Source: JAVBUZ01 sp031554725 (GTDB taxonomy: Bacteria > Bacillota > Clostridia > Lachnospirales > Lachnospiraceae). From it: DNA of 58,141 nucleotides. The notes under the pieces were generated by a model. It was not told the origin of the DNA, did not search any database, and worked only from the letters and a program-made list of their open reading frames with translations. The translations under genes and the position numbers were made by a program. The stretch lies in the NCBI GenBank assembly GCA_031554725.1, contig JAVBUZ010000095.1:1-58141 (forward strand). Reading direction: 5' to 3'. Every line of letters starts with the position of its first letter. Positions within the stretch are counted from its first letter, which is position 1. Shown one piece after another: positions 30,361 through 39,277 of the stretch.

Positions 30361-32352
30361 ATGAAAGTAAATGAAAAGTATGGAAAACCTTATTTTATGC
30401 CACCAGTGATGACCTACGATTGGGTAAAAAAAGAAGCTATAGACAAAGCACCTCTTTGGTGCAGTGTAGACCTACGTGATGGAAACCAAGCACTTATAGA
30501 GCCTATGGGCTTAGATGAAAAGCTGGAGTTTTTCAAAATGCTTGTGGATATTGGCTTTAAGCAAATCGAAGTTGGTTTCCCTGCATCTTCCGACACCGAA
30601 TACAACTTTGTTCGAGCTCTTATTGAACAAAGCCTGATACCTAATGATGTTACCATTCAGGTTTTAACTCAAGCCAGGGAACACATCATTAAAAAAACTT
30701 TTGATGCCTTAAAGGGGGCACCACATGCTATAGTACATTTATATAACTCTACCTCCGTCGCTCAAAGAGAGCAGGTCTTCAAAAAAAACAAGGAGGAGGT
30801 TAAAAAACTTGCTGTTGACGGTGCTATCCTCTTGAAATCCTTAGCTGATAAAACAGAAGGTAACTTTACCTTTGAATATAGTCCTGAAAGCTTTCCTGGA
30901 ACAGAAGTGGATTATGCATTAGAGGTATGTAATGCAGTATTAGATGTTTTGAATCCAACCCCAAATACCCCTGCCATTATTAATATCCCTACCACAGTGC
31001 AAGTAGCTATGCCTCACGTTTTTGCCTCCCAAGTAGAGTATATTCACAAAAACCTTCACTTCCGTGATGCTGTAATATTAAGTGTTCATCCTCATAATGA
31101 CAGAGGCTGTGGAATCAGTGATGCTGAGTTCGGACTTTTAGCTGGCGCTGACCGCATCGAAGGTACACTCTTTGGCAATGGTGAAAGAACCGGGAACGTA
31201 GATGTTGTAACTTTGGCTATGAACATGGTCTGCCATGGTGTGGAGCCAAATCTTGATTTTACTAACATTGCCAAAATTCGAGAGACCTACGAAATTTTAA
31301 CAGGGATGAAGGTAAACGAACGCTCTCCCTATGCTGGTGACCTTGTTTTTACTGCATTTTCTGGTTCCCATCAAGATGCCATTTCTAAAGGAATGGCTTG
31401 GCGAAGCGAAGGGAAAAGCGATGGACGATGGGATGTCCCTTATTTACCAATTGACCCTAAGGATTTAGGCAGAGAATACGAATCGGATGTAATTCGCATT
31501 AACAGCCAATCTGGAAAGGGTGGAGTTGCATTTATCCTCAAGCAGAACTTTGGTTTTACAGTACCTGAAAAAATGCGTGAAGAGGTGGGTTATTTGATAA
31601 AGGGCATCTCTGATCAAAAACATCAGGAGCTTTCTCCTAATGATATTTATCAGATATTTGAGGACACCTATATTAATCAAAAAGATACCTTTCATATTCC
31701 TGAATGCCATTTTAAGCAAGTGGATGGTATTCTTGCAGAAGTTACGATTGAGCAGGGAAAAGAAAAAAGAGTCATTGAGGCCGTTGGAAATGGACGTCTT
31801 GATGCTGTTAGCAATGCAATCAAAATGTACTTTGGCATCAGCTATGAATTAGCTGTTTATGAAGAACATGCCATTTCCGAAGGTTCCTCTTCCAAAGCTG
31901 TTTCCTATGTCGGCATTACCTGTAATGGAAAAACCTTCTGGGGTGTTGGTATCGACGAAGACATTATTAGAAGCTCCATTGCTGCCCTTGTATCTGCTGG
32001 TAACAAGCTTACCAAATCTCAAAATGTAACAGAAGGAAGAGAAAAACGAATTGTAGATATTATGAATTTTATCCAAAACCATTATTTTGATGTTACATTA
32101 GATATCCTTGCAGATAACTTTAACCTTTCAAAACCATACCTTTCAAAGTACATTAAGCAAAAGTCTGGCATGACCTTTCAAGATGCTGTTAAAAAGTTTA
32201 GAATGAAAAAAGCTAGACGTTTGCTAAAGGAAAGCAACCAAAAGGTGGAAACCATTGCTGCGAACGTAGGCTATGAAAATGTGGAGCACTTTAATCGCCT
32301 ATTTAAAAAGGAATATGGCATGACTCCTGTTCAATTTAGAAGCAAAAAATAG
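30361..32352 (+). CDS. leuA: 2-Isopropylmalate synthase fused to an AraC-type DNA-binding domain
   Basis: 663 residues in one uninterrupted frame. Residues 1-550 are 2-isopropylmalate synthase of the long (LeuA2 / yeast) type: VDLRDGNQ with Arg39-Asp40, SVHPHNDRG with metal ligands His243 and His245, GNGERTGN near 272, and a C-terminal dimerisation/regulatory domain near 440-550. It makes 2-isopropylmalate from 2-oxoisovalerate and acetyl-CoA, the first step of leucine synthesis. Residues 563-663 are a complete AraC-family domain with two helix-turn-helices (LDILADNFNLSKPYLSKYI and VETIAANVGYENVEHFNRLF) and the family end sequence GMTPVQFRS. The ATG at 30361 follows AGAGGAGAACG. No leuB/C/D genes are in the window. 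Confidence 0.95.
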   Translation: MKVNEKYGKPYFMPPVMTYDWVKKEAIDKAPLWCSVDLRDGNQALIEPMGLDEKLEFFKMLVDIGFKQIEVGFPASSDTEYNFVRALIEQSLIPNDVTIQVLTQAREHIIKKTFDALKGAPHAIVHLYNSTSVAQREQVFKKNKEEVKKLAVDGAILLKSLADKTEGNFTFEYSPESFPGTEVDYALEVCNAVLDVLNPTPNTPAIINIPTTVQVAMPHVFASQVEYIHKNLHFRDAVILSVHPHNDRGCGISDAEFGLLAGADRIEGTLFGNGERTGNVDVVTLAMNMVCHGVEPNLDFTNIAKIRETYEILTGMKVNERSPYAGDLVFTAFSGSHQDAISKGMAWRSEGKSDGRWDVPYLPIDPKDLGREYESDVIRINSQSGKGGVAFILKQNFGFTVPEKMREEVGYLIKGISDQKHQELSPNDIYQIFEDTYINQKDTFHIPECHFKQVDGILAEVTIEQGKEKRVIEAVGNGRLDAVSNAIKMYFGISYELAVYEEHAISEGSSSKAVSYVGITCNGKTFWGVGIDEDIIRSSIAALVSAGNKLTKSQNVTEGREKRIVDIMNFIQNHYFDVTLDILADNFNLSKPYLSKYIKQKSGMTFQDAVKKFRMKKARRLLKESNQKVETIAANVGYENVEHFNRLFKKEYGMTPVQFRSKK

Positions 32353-32353
32353 T

Positions 32354-32400
32354 AAAAACTCCGACTTGAAGCTACTTTCGTAGCTCAAGTTGGAGTTTTT
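32354..32400. terminator. Bidirectional terminator between leuA-araC and the transglutaminase operon
   Basis: A long stem AAAAACTCCGACTTGA with its complement TCAAGTTGGAGTTTTT, joined through an inner GCTAC/GTAGC stem and a TTTC loop. It has U runs in both directions and separates two convergent genes. Confidence 0.92.
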
Positions 32401-32401
32401 A

Positions 32402-34792
32402 TTAGAAATACATTTTCCAACGTAAAATTAAGGATTTTATCCAGCTTCTTTCCTTTTGAAAATTTACCAGCTCCCACTTTTGTTGTTCTACACATTGCTG
32501 CTGCTCAATAGTCGCCCTTTTTTGCCCATAACGAACCTGCTCAATAATAGCAATACACTCCTGACTGATTAGTGGTTCCTCTTGCTCCGAGTTGATTCTA
32601 AAACCTAATTCCATCAATGTTTCCCCATCAGCAAGGTCATAGCCGATGGCTTTTAGTGCTACCATAATTCTGCCCAAGTCATACAATATCTTTTCTTCCA
32701 TTGCAAGCTGCTTATATTTATATTTGCTCCATTTTGCACTACAAATTAAAAACAAGCCTTCCACTCCCAGCAGTAAGATAGCAAATGCAACAATATATTT
32801 TACGATCTTTAAAAATTCAAAGGGGGCTATTTCATCTTTTTCCTGAATTTCTAAATTCGATAAATCCCAATCTTTTAATGTATTCTCTGGTATCTCTAGT
32901 TCTTCATAGTGCTCACCCTGCACCATCTGTATGTTCTGTGCATTCTTTTCTACCTCAGAATCCCATTTCCAAGACTGATAACGTAGCTCTCCATAGGATG
33001 GCGTAGCTTCAAATGGTATCCAACCAACTCCCTTTATATACACTTCTGCCCATGCATGGGCGTCCATTGAGGATACACTGATATTCTTTACGTCAGCCGA
33101 TTTCGGAGTCGATACGCAAAATCCTTGGACATAACGAGCTGGAAAGCCTTCATAGCGTGCCAATAGCACAAATGCTGTAGCAAAATATGTGCAATACCCC
33201 TCTTTGCTTTCAAGGAGAAAGTATTCCAAAAAATCCTCATCCTTTGGAATTTCCTCAGGAGTCATTGTATATGTATACTGTTGTAAAAGTGCTTCTATCA
33301 TTTTTAATTTATCGATATCATCCGTACATCCTGCCGTTAACCGATCAATATAAGCTTTGACCCGTTCACTAATATCTGGCTCCTGTAAATAAATATCATA
33401 AATTTTTTGCGTATTCTCATAAAACCGTTTCTCAGTAGCATTCATTATCGGGTGATACTTATCTAAAAGCTTGTTAATCTCCGTAGCCGCTTCATCACTC
33501 AGTTTCGCCTTAGGGTCATACACATAGTTCCTTTCTTGTTTAAGGAACTCATAAAAATGAGGCTCATCCAAGTTCATTTGCATATATCGAACTGTATATT
33601 CTGCATCTGCCTCTGCATAGTCCTTAAACAATACCATATCTCCTAAAACGCTAATCTTATCATCTCCTACGCTCTTTACCAAGCTACTCTTGGCCGGATA
33701 AAATAAATACTTGGTATTAAAGTGATCATAAAATATGTGTAAATACGCTGGCCGTAGATACCCTTCTATATTCTCTTTATCATATCTCCATGCAGCATAT
33801 ACTGTTTCTTGATAATCCAAGTCACATTCTGTTCTATCGTCTTTACCACTATTACTCCAAATACGATTTTCAAAGGTATCATAAACACCGCCAATCAGAT
33901 ACATATTTGTTATCAAATGACTACTTGATTCAACTTTCATAACCGCCTTGTCCTCTTGCTGGACGCCGCCTCCTATTTTAGGCTTTTCAGACAATCCTGT
34001 GAAAGACATCGAGAAATCATCTTTTTTTAACCCAGTCCAATTACCGATTCCTGTAGAAATCGAAAAAATTAATTCTTTTGTATTATTATGTAATCTAGTA
34101 ACAAACCCCCAAGAATAAGGTTCACTCCTCGTTGGTATTATTGAAAAAAGAAAAAGAAAGGTCAAGAGAAAAGGCAATAGATATACGGTTATCCGAGCTA
34201 TATCCTCCTTCTGTATCCATTCCAGCAATATCAGCAATATATAAAGCATCGCTGCTATAATACCCATCCGGAGTATATTACTCTCAGCAATATTTTGAAA
34301 AGCCTCCTCCTGTGTTAAATTAAGTAGTGCCACAAGCCACAAAGCATTTCCAACAGCTGTTATCTGACGAATCCAAAAAGAACGAACCAAATAATGAGTT
34401 AAGACTACTATTATAAAGCTGGCAAATACCTCTGTGACAAGCAAGCAACCAATCAAATTTATCTCATCAGATATCCTTCCTAAAAACCAGAATTTGCACG
34501 TCTGACTGATTAACTCCAACATATTTTCAAGAAAGTTACCCCAAAGTAAAATGAGAAAGCTGGACAACAATAAAAGAAGAAGTAGCAATACTCCTTTTCC
34601 TTTTATTATTTGAATTACTTCAGCGACAACTCCAATTGCCACCGCAATGCCAATAATATACCAGCTTTTTATAATAGCATCTTCTGTTAAAAATTGCTGT
34701 ATATAAAGGGCTATTGATGTTATAACAACTAGATTCACGAGTAGATAAAGCACAAAGCGATACCCGGACTGTCCACTAATAAGCTTCTTCAT
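32402..34792 (-). CDS. Transglutaminase-domain membrane protein (TgpA-like)
   Basis: About 796 residues. Several N-terminal hydrophobic segments (roughly 8-215) are followed by an outside transglutaminase-like domain with EGYCTYFATAF (catalytic Cys near 540), DAHAWAEVYI (His near 578) and GWIPFEATPSYG (Asp-type third residue replaced by Glu/Thr context, to be checked). One more TM lies near 655-680, and a DUF4129-like C-terminal tail follows. The ATG at 34792 follows AAAGGGGAAAT. In Firmicutes and Pseudomonas this gene always accompanies MoxR and DUF58 genes and is thought to process secreted or envelope proteins. Confidence 0.85.
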   Translation of the reverse strand: MKKLISGQSGYRFVLYLLVNLVVITSIALYIQQFLTEDAIIKSWYIIGIAVAIGVVAEVIQIIKGKGVLLLLLLLLSSFLILLWGNFLENMLELISQTCKFWFLGRISDEINLIGCLLVTEVFASFIIVVLTHYLVRSFWIRQITAVGNALWLVALLNLTQEEAFQNIAESNILRMGIIAAMLYILLILLEWIQKEDIARITVYLLPFLLTFLFLFSIIPTRSEPYSWGFVTRLHNNTKELIFSISTGIGNWTGLKKDDFSMSFTGLSEKPKIGGGVQQEDKAVMKVESSSHLITNMYLIGGVYDTFENRIWSNSGKDDRTECDLDYQETVYAAWRYDKENIEGYLRPAYLHIFYDHFNTKYLFYPAKSSLVKSVGDDKISVLGDMVLFKDYAEADAEYTVRYMQMNLDEPHFYEFLKQERNYVYDPKAKLSDEAATEINKLLDKYHPIMNATEKRFYENTQKIYDIYLQEPDISERVKAYIDRLTAGCTDDIDKLKMIEALLQQYTYTMTPEEIPKDEDFLEYFLLESKEGYCTYFATAFVLLARYEGFPARYVQGFCVSTPKSADVKNISVSSMDAHAWAEVYIKGVGWIPFEATPSYGELRYQSWKWDSEVEKNAQNIQMVQGEHYEELEIPENTLKDWDLSNLEIQEKDEIAPFEFLKIVKYIVAFAILLLGVEGLFLICSAKWSKYKYKQLAMEEKILYDLGRIMVALKAIGYDLADGETLMELGFRINSEQEEPLISQECIAIIEQVRYGQKRATIEQQQCVEQQKWELVNFQKERSWIKSLILRWKMYF

Positions 34793-34818
34793 ATTTCCCC
34801 TTTCCCCCATTTTAAACT

Positions 34819-35976
34819 CTACATTATATCTTCTAGCCGCTGTTCCATTCCTACCTGTACAATGATCAAACGCATATTTGTTTGCGCCATATATTCTTGA
34901 ATATCATTTTCCGTAATAACATACAAGACAACCAATTTCCCACCATCGGACGCTTCCATAGCTCTTGTAAATATATCATTATCTATTCTTGCAACTACCC
35001 ACATAATAATATTTGCCTGGGACATGACTTGAAACTCTTCTAACAAGTTGCAAAAGTTCTTATTTATTTCAAAAGGAACCGCTGACAATTCCTCATACAC
35101 TATCTCAAACTGTCCCATATTCGTAACGTGTCGCTCCATTAGCTGTGGATTTTGATAAAAAATATGAACGCCTATGTTTCGTGAAGAAAAGAAGTGAAGT
35201 AATGCAATTGCAACCTCTAGTACTTTATTTTCTTTGGGAAGATATATTTTTTCCGCGTCATCTAAGCGCTGTAAATCTAACAAAATAGAAATATCATTCT
35301 TTTGTGCACCTGTATATAATCTTGTTTTTAGTGCCTTTTCCCTAGCAGATACCTTCCAATTAATCCTTTTCAAAGAATCGCCCTGAATATATTCCCTTGT
35401 TAAAACATCAGGTTCTGTCTTTTCATATACATTTTCCTGTTCAATAATTACTTGTATATCTGGAATTCCTGCCAGTTGTTGTAAGCTAACGATTTTGGGA
35501 CGGACCGTTGCCTTCATATAAAAGGGAACTTTGTATACAAAACGAAATAACTTAAAAAAATCAGTAATTATTATTTTTTCAATGCCAACCTTATATTCTC
35601 CTCTGTACTTGCAAATTAGATTGGTATCAAATTGTACTCTTTCACCTGGAAACAGTCGATACTCGCTCTGCCCTGGTAGCTGTTCTACATATGAGAAGTC
35701 TTCAAATAGCCTTACTCCAATACTTGTATAAACAACAAAGTCTTCATTTTGCAAAACAAACTGATATGGAATCTTCTCATCTGTTGTAACATTTTTAGCG
35801 ACCACCTGCTGATAAATCCGAAATCGGGCAAATACAAATCCTAAATATAAAATAGAAATAACAGGAATAAGGGTCACACAATAAAAGAACAGGTAGCTGA
35901 CTACCCCTCCGTAAAAGCTTATTATAATCAACGAAATAATCCAAATCTCAAGCCATATGATTCGATGTTTCCACAT
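34819..35976 (-). CDS. DUF58-domain membrane protein
   Basis: 385 residues. Two or three hydrophobic segments sit near the N-terminus (10-55). The DUF58 signature follows, with VLTREYIQGDSLKRINWKVSAREKALKTRLYT near 180-215, then a von Willebrand-like part. The DUF58 protein is thought to partner the MoxR ATPase as a membrane or scaffold component. Its stop lies 27 bases before the transglutaminase ATG and its start 5 bases after the MoxR stop, so all three are one operon. Confidence 0.87.
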   Translation of the reverse strand: MWKHRIIWLEIWIISLIIISFYGGVVSYLFFYCVTLIPVISILYLGFVFARFRIYQQVVAKNVTTDEKIPYQFVLQNEDFVVYTSIGVRLFEDFSYVEQLPGQSEYRLFPGERVQFDTNLICKYRGEYKVGIEKIIITDFFKLFRFVYKVPFYMKATVRPKIVSLQQLAGIPDIQVIIEQENVYEKTEPDVLTREYIQGDSLKRINWKVSAREKALKTRLYTGAQKNDISILLDLQRLDDAEKIYLPKENKVLEVAIALLHFFSSRNIGVHIFYQNPQLMERHVTNMGQFEIVYEELSAVPFEINKNFCNLLEEFQVMSQANIIMWVVARIDNDIFTRAMEASDGGKLVVLYVITENDIQEYMAQTNMRLIIVQVGMEQRLEDIM

Positions 35977-35981
35977 TTGGG

Positions 35982-36923
35982 CTACTCCTTTACAATTGGA
36001 ACCTTCACCTTTAGGATAACTGATTTTAAGATTTGTCCAACCTCAGTTTTCTTAAGTCTGGCTTCCGTTGTTAATACTAAGCGATGCGCTAAAATTGGTT
36101 CCGCCACCTTTTTAATATCATCCGGAGTGCAATAATCTCTGTCCGCCAAAAATGCTGATGCTTGTGCCCCACGTAGCATTGCTAGCATGGCTCTCGGACT
36201 GGCTCCTAGGACAAATCTCTCTTCCTTTCTTGTTGCCTCAATAATCTCCGAAGTATAGGCAATTAAATCTGGATGAAGCTTAATGGTTTTTACTTTTTCT
36301 TGAATCTTTAGGATGTCACTGCTTTCACAAATTGGTTGTAATACCTTTACCGTTTTTTCTTCTAAAAATAAATTTGCGAGACGAATTGCTTCCGCTTGGT
36401 TTGGATATCCAATTGATAATTTCATAAAAAATCTATCCAATTGTGCCTCTGGCAGAGGATATGTACCTAAAAATTCAATTGGATTTTGAGTGGCAATTAC
36501 CATAAATGGCGCTTCCAAAGGATAGCATGCTCCATCTACCGTAACCTGCCTCTCTTCCATTGCCTCTAGAAGACTTGCCTGCGTTTTAGGTGAGGTTCGA
36601 TTGATTTCATCGGCTAATAGAATCTGGTTCATAACAACGCCCTGTCTAAATTCAAACTCACCGCTTTTCATATTGTAGACCGAAACTCCAACGATATCTC
36701 CCGGCAAGGTGTCTGGAGTAAATTGTATTCTTCCAAAGCTGCAATCCATAACACTAGCCAATGCTTTTGCTAGGGTTGTTTTTCCAACTCCCGGAACATC
36801 CTCTAATAAAATATGACCACCTGCAAATAGTGCTATCAGCAAATTCGTAATCAATGTCTCTTTCCCCACGAATACGGAATTAATTTGTTCCTCAATTTTT
36901 CTAGCTACTTCATGCTCATTCAT
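35982..36923 (-). CDS. MoxR-family AAA+ ATPase
   Basis: 313 residues. Walker A GVGKTTLAKALA (about 44-55), Walker B LLADEINRTSP (about 107-117), sensor 1 ATQNP and the arginine-finger region ASPRAMLAML. MoxR ATPases act as chaperones in assembling metal-centre or envelope complexes. GAAGGAGTAGTGTC precedes the ATG. It is the first gene of the MoxR-DUF58-transglutaminase operon and follows a radical SAM gene by 28 bases. Confidence 0.92.
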   Translation of the reverse strand: MNEHEVARKIEEQINSVFVGKETLITNLLIALFAGGHILLEDVPGVGKTTLAKALASVMDCSFGRIQFTPDTLPGDIVGVSVYNMKSGEFEFRQGVVMNQILLADEINRTSPKTQASLLEAMEERQVTVDGACYPLEAPFMVIATQNPIEFLGTYPLPEAQLDRFFMKLSIGYPNQAEAIRLANLFLEEKTVKVLQPICESSDILKIQEKVKTIKLHPDLIAYTSEIIEATRKEERFVLGASPRAMLAMLRGAQASAFLADRDYCTPDDIKKVAEPILAHRLVLTTEARLKKTEVGQILKSVILKVKVPIVKE

Positions 36924-36950
36924 GACACTACTCCTTCACCTATTAAATAT

Positions 36951-37817
36951 TTAGAATAAACTCAATTGTTCACCACAGTCTTTTTCCTCAAACTCCCACA
37001 GATAATCAAATACCTTATTTCCCAACACAATATTGTGCTTATTACATTCCGTCCTTAAAATCTCCATTAATTTCTTATTTTTTTCACTATAAAGCTCATA
37101 GGCATTCCCATAGGTACGAATATACTTTTCTTTTAAGCCTGGAAAATGCTCATCTAGTTTCTTATAGAAATATTCTCTATCACCATCTCTAAGTGTCACG
37201 CCAAATCCCCAAGTAATAATGCCATATATTTTTGCTTCTATACAATATTCTAGCAAGCCATATAGATTTTCCTCTGTATCATTAAGAAAAGGCAAAATCG
37301 GGGTCATCCAAACCACCGTTGGTATATTTCTATCCCTACAAATATTAAGCACTTCTACACGCTCTTTCGTGGTAGATACATTGGGCTCTAAAATCTTACA
37401 TAAGCTCTCATCATATGTTGTTAGCGTCATCTGTACAACCGCTTTTGTTTTTTGATTTATTTTATCATATAAATCAATATCTCTAAGGATTCTATTTGAT
37501 TTTGTCTGAACCGCAACCCCAAACCCATATTTTTCTATTAACTCCACGCTTTTTCTAGTGTGCTCTAATTCTAGCTCCGCATGTAAGTAAGGATCTGTCA
37601 TTGCTCCCGTCCCAATCATGCAGCGTTTACGCTTGTGTCTTAATTCATATTCCAATAGTTCTATCGCATTTGATTTTACCTCTATATCTTCAAATGAATG
37701 ATTTATTTGATAACAAGTGCTCCTACTATCACAATAAATGCAGCCATGAGTACAGCCTCTATACAAGTTCATACCGTTTTTTGGTGAAAGTATATGTTTT
37801 GCCTCTTTAAAATGCAT
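36951..37817 (-). CDS. SPL-family radical SAM protein
   Basis: 288 residues with the radical SAM cluster motif RGCTHGCIYCD (Cys22, Cys26, Cys29), followed by GTGAMTDPYLHAELE and QTKSNRILRDIDLYD. It belongs to the SplB / Rv2578c-like group. True spore photoproduct lyase has a conserved Cys near the C-terminus (about residue 141 in B. subtilis), which cannot be assigned here, so DNA photoproduct repair is not claimed. AAAGGAGATAGCAG precedes the ATG. It is divergent from the PilZ gene and may be the first gene of the MoxR operon. Confidence 0.83.
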   Translation of the reverse strand: MHFKEAKHILSPKNGMNLYRGCTHGCIYCDSRSTCYQINHSFEDIEVKSNAIELLEYELRHKRKRCMIGTGAMTDPYLHAELELEHTRKSVELIEKYGFGVAVQTKSNRILRDIDLYDKINQKTKAVVQMTLTTYDESLCKILEPNVSTTKERVEVLNICRDRNIPTVVWMTPILPFLNDTEENLYGLLEYCIEAKIYGIITWGFGVTLRDGDREYFYKKLDEHFPGLKEKYIRTYGNAYELYSEKNKKLMEILRTECNKHNIVLGNKVFDYLWEFEEKDCGEQLSLF

Positions 37818-37931
37818 CTGCTATCTCCTTTTTTTCCATATGCAACCACTACATTTTATATGAAACTATTAACTTTTAATAGTTTTTATTCTAATTTTGC
37901 TAATTTTTGTTAAAAATTGTTGTTTTTCTAA

Positions 37932-37960
37932 TTGACCTCTTTCCTTTTTTAGGCTATTCT
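37932..37960 (+). promoter_or_regulatory. Promoter of the PilZ gene
   Basis: TTGACC (37932-37937), 17 bases, TATTCT (37955-37960), then a leader of about 70 nt with the tandem GGTACTA sequence and GAAAGGTG before the ATG. Confidence 0.7.
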
Positions 37961-38038
37961 ATATTTGTGTGAAAATTAGGTACTAAGGTACTAGAAAAAA
38001 ACACAACTATCTACAAATAATTTGAAAGGTGTGGGCAA

Positions 38039-38707
38039 ATGAAGCTAGAAGAACTAAATCCAGAACAAAGTATAACAATTCAAGTTAATATTAACTCAGA
38101 ACAATTAGAATTTCCTACTAAGATTCTAGAAGTTCTTCCTAAAAAGCATGCCATTTGTTTAGCACCCATTTTAAGAAAAAACAAAGTGGTTTCTTTTCAT
38201 TCCGGAGCCGTGCTTACTAATTTAGTAGTAGCTTTTCCAGATTCAAAGCCACATATTTTTCAAAACGTTGAAATAGAAACCTATAAGCAAGATAATAACT
38301 CTTATTATTACTATATTTCCTCCATAACTCCTAGTCAACAGTTTAATCGCCGTGGTGCCTTTCGTTGCTTTATTGGTCTCCCCGCAGTGGTACAGATTGG
38401 ATTGGAGAAACACACACAGGAAGCTACCATAAAAGATATTAGTAATACTGGTTTTTCCATCTTACCATATGATTCTACTGTTGAATATGAAATTGGAACA
38501 ACCATTCATCTGATGCTAGATGACTTGGTGGATGAGAATAAAGAAAAATATAATTTTTATTTAATAGGTATTGTTGTACGCAAACACGAATTAGAAAATG
38601 GCAATATTGTATATGGTTGTCGACTAAATAATAAGGTTCCTGGCTTAGATAGTTATATTATGTTAAAAGAACGCTTGCGTTTAAGCAAGAGTAGAAACTA
38701 TAATTAG
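38039..38707 (+). CDS. PilZ-domain c-di-GMP receptor (YcgR-like)
   Basis: 222 residues. The N-terminal half (about 10-98) is a YcgR-like beta domain. The PilZ domain begins at RRGAFR, with the c-di-GMP arginines Arg105 and Arg109 (RxxxR), and the second motif DISNTGFS (Asp133, Ser135, Gly138) is intact. The protein should bind c-di-GMP; its partner could be flagellar motor or export machinery, none of which is in the window. GAAAGGTGTGGGC precedes the ATG. Confidence 0.92.
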   Translation: MKLEELNPEQSITIQVNINSEQLEFPTKILEVLPKKHAICLAPILRKNKVVSFHSGAVLTNLVVAFPDSKPHIFQNVEIETYKQDNNSYYYYISSITPSQQFNRRGAFRCFIGLPAVVQIGLEKHTQEATIKDISNTGFSILPYDSTVEYEIGTTIHLMLDDLVDENKEKYNFYLIGIVVRKHELENGNIVYGCRLNNKVPGLDSYIMLKERLRLSKSRNYN

Positions 38708-38742
38708 GTTATAAATATGAATCTAATTAGGAGGCACTTTTT

Positions 38743-39264
38743 TTGTTAGACGGAATTCAAAGACGAAAAGCAATTATACATTTATTAGAAACGGAAGGCT
38801 TACCCATCTCTGGCACTGAAATTGCTAGAAGGTTTGGCGTAAGCAGGCAGGTTATTGTGCAAGACATTGCACTGCTTCGTGCAGAAAATAGAGACATTCT
38901 TTCCACGAATAAGGGATATGTATTATTTCACTCTCATAAAGATGACAAATCCTGCAAGGCTATTATTTATGTAAAGCACACATCTGAACAGATTTTAGAA
39001 GAGATGCAAGCTATAGTAGAGTTAGGCGGCAATATGCTTAACGTTTCAGTGGACCATGAATTATATGGACAGATTCAGATAGATTTAGTGATTCAAAACA
39101 TGGATGATGCCAAGGATTTTGTTGCAAGAGCTAAAAAAAGCCCGAGCAAATCCCTATCAGCACTTACCGATGAGTATCACTACCATCTAATATCTGCACC
39201 TTCCGAAAAAGCACTTCAGCTTATAAAGGACGAGTTAAAAAATAAGGGATATCTGGTTAGTTAG
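38743..39264 (+). CDS. niaR: NiaR-family transcriptional repressor
   Basis: 173 residues. An N-terminal helix-turn-helix (18-50) with VSRQVIVQDIALLRAENRDI is followed by the 3H domain, in which conserved histidines appear as His79, His105 (VDHELYG) and the YHYH pair near 172-158 end. NiaR represses NAD-synthesis or nicotinate-uptake genes when bound to nicotinate and metal. The start is a TTG (38743) with AGGAGG eight bases before it. No NAD gene is adjacent. Its 3' end overlaps the end of the amidase gene by 4 bases. Confidence 0.9.
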   Translation: MLDGIQRRKAIIHLLETEGLPISGTEIARRFGVSRQVIVQDIALLRAENRDILSTNKGYVLFHSHKDDKSCKAIIYVKHTSEQILEEMQAIVELGGNMLNVSVDHELYGQIQIDLVIQNMDDAKDFVARAKKSPSKSLSALTDEYHYHLISAPSEKALQLIKDELKNKGYLVS

Positions 39265-39277
39265 CCAGTTATCCCTT
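39244..39277. terminator. Shared terminator-like hairpin over two convergent stop codons
   Basis: AAGGGATATCTGG (39244-39256) pairs with CCAGTTATCCCTT (39265-39277) at 12 of 13 positions. The 8-base loop contains both the niaR stop (TAG, 39262-39264) and the amidase stop (TAA on the minus strand, 39261-39263). It could end both transcripts. Confidence 0.7.

Noticed and set aside
31990..32100. A frameshift or assembly join creating the LeuA-AraC fusion
   Set aside because: The frame is open from start to stop, codon usage stays even across the junction, and the join falls exactly at the LeuA C-terminus, not inside a domain. The raw sequence alone still cannot exclude an assembly chimera.
38713..38742. 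A start at an upstream ATG for niaR
   Set aside because: The upstream ATG near 38717 is out of the NiaR frame and precedes AGGAGG; the TTG at 38743 is correctly spaced and gives the family length.
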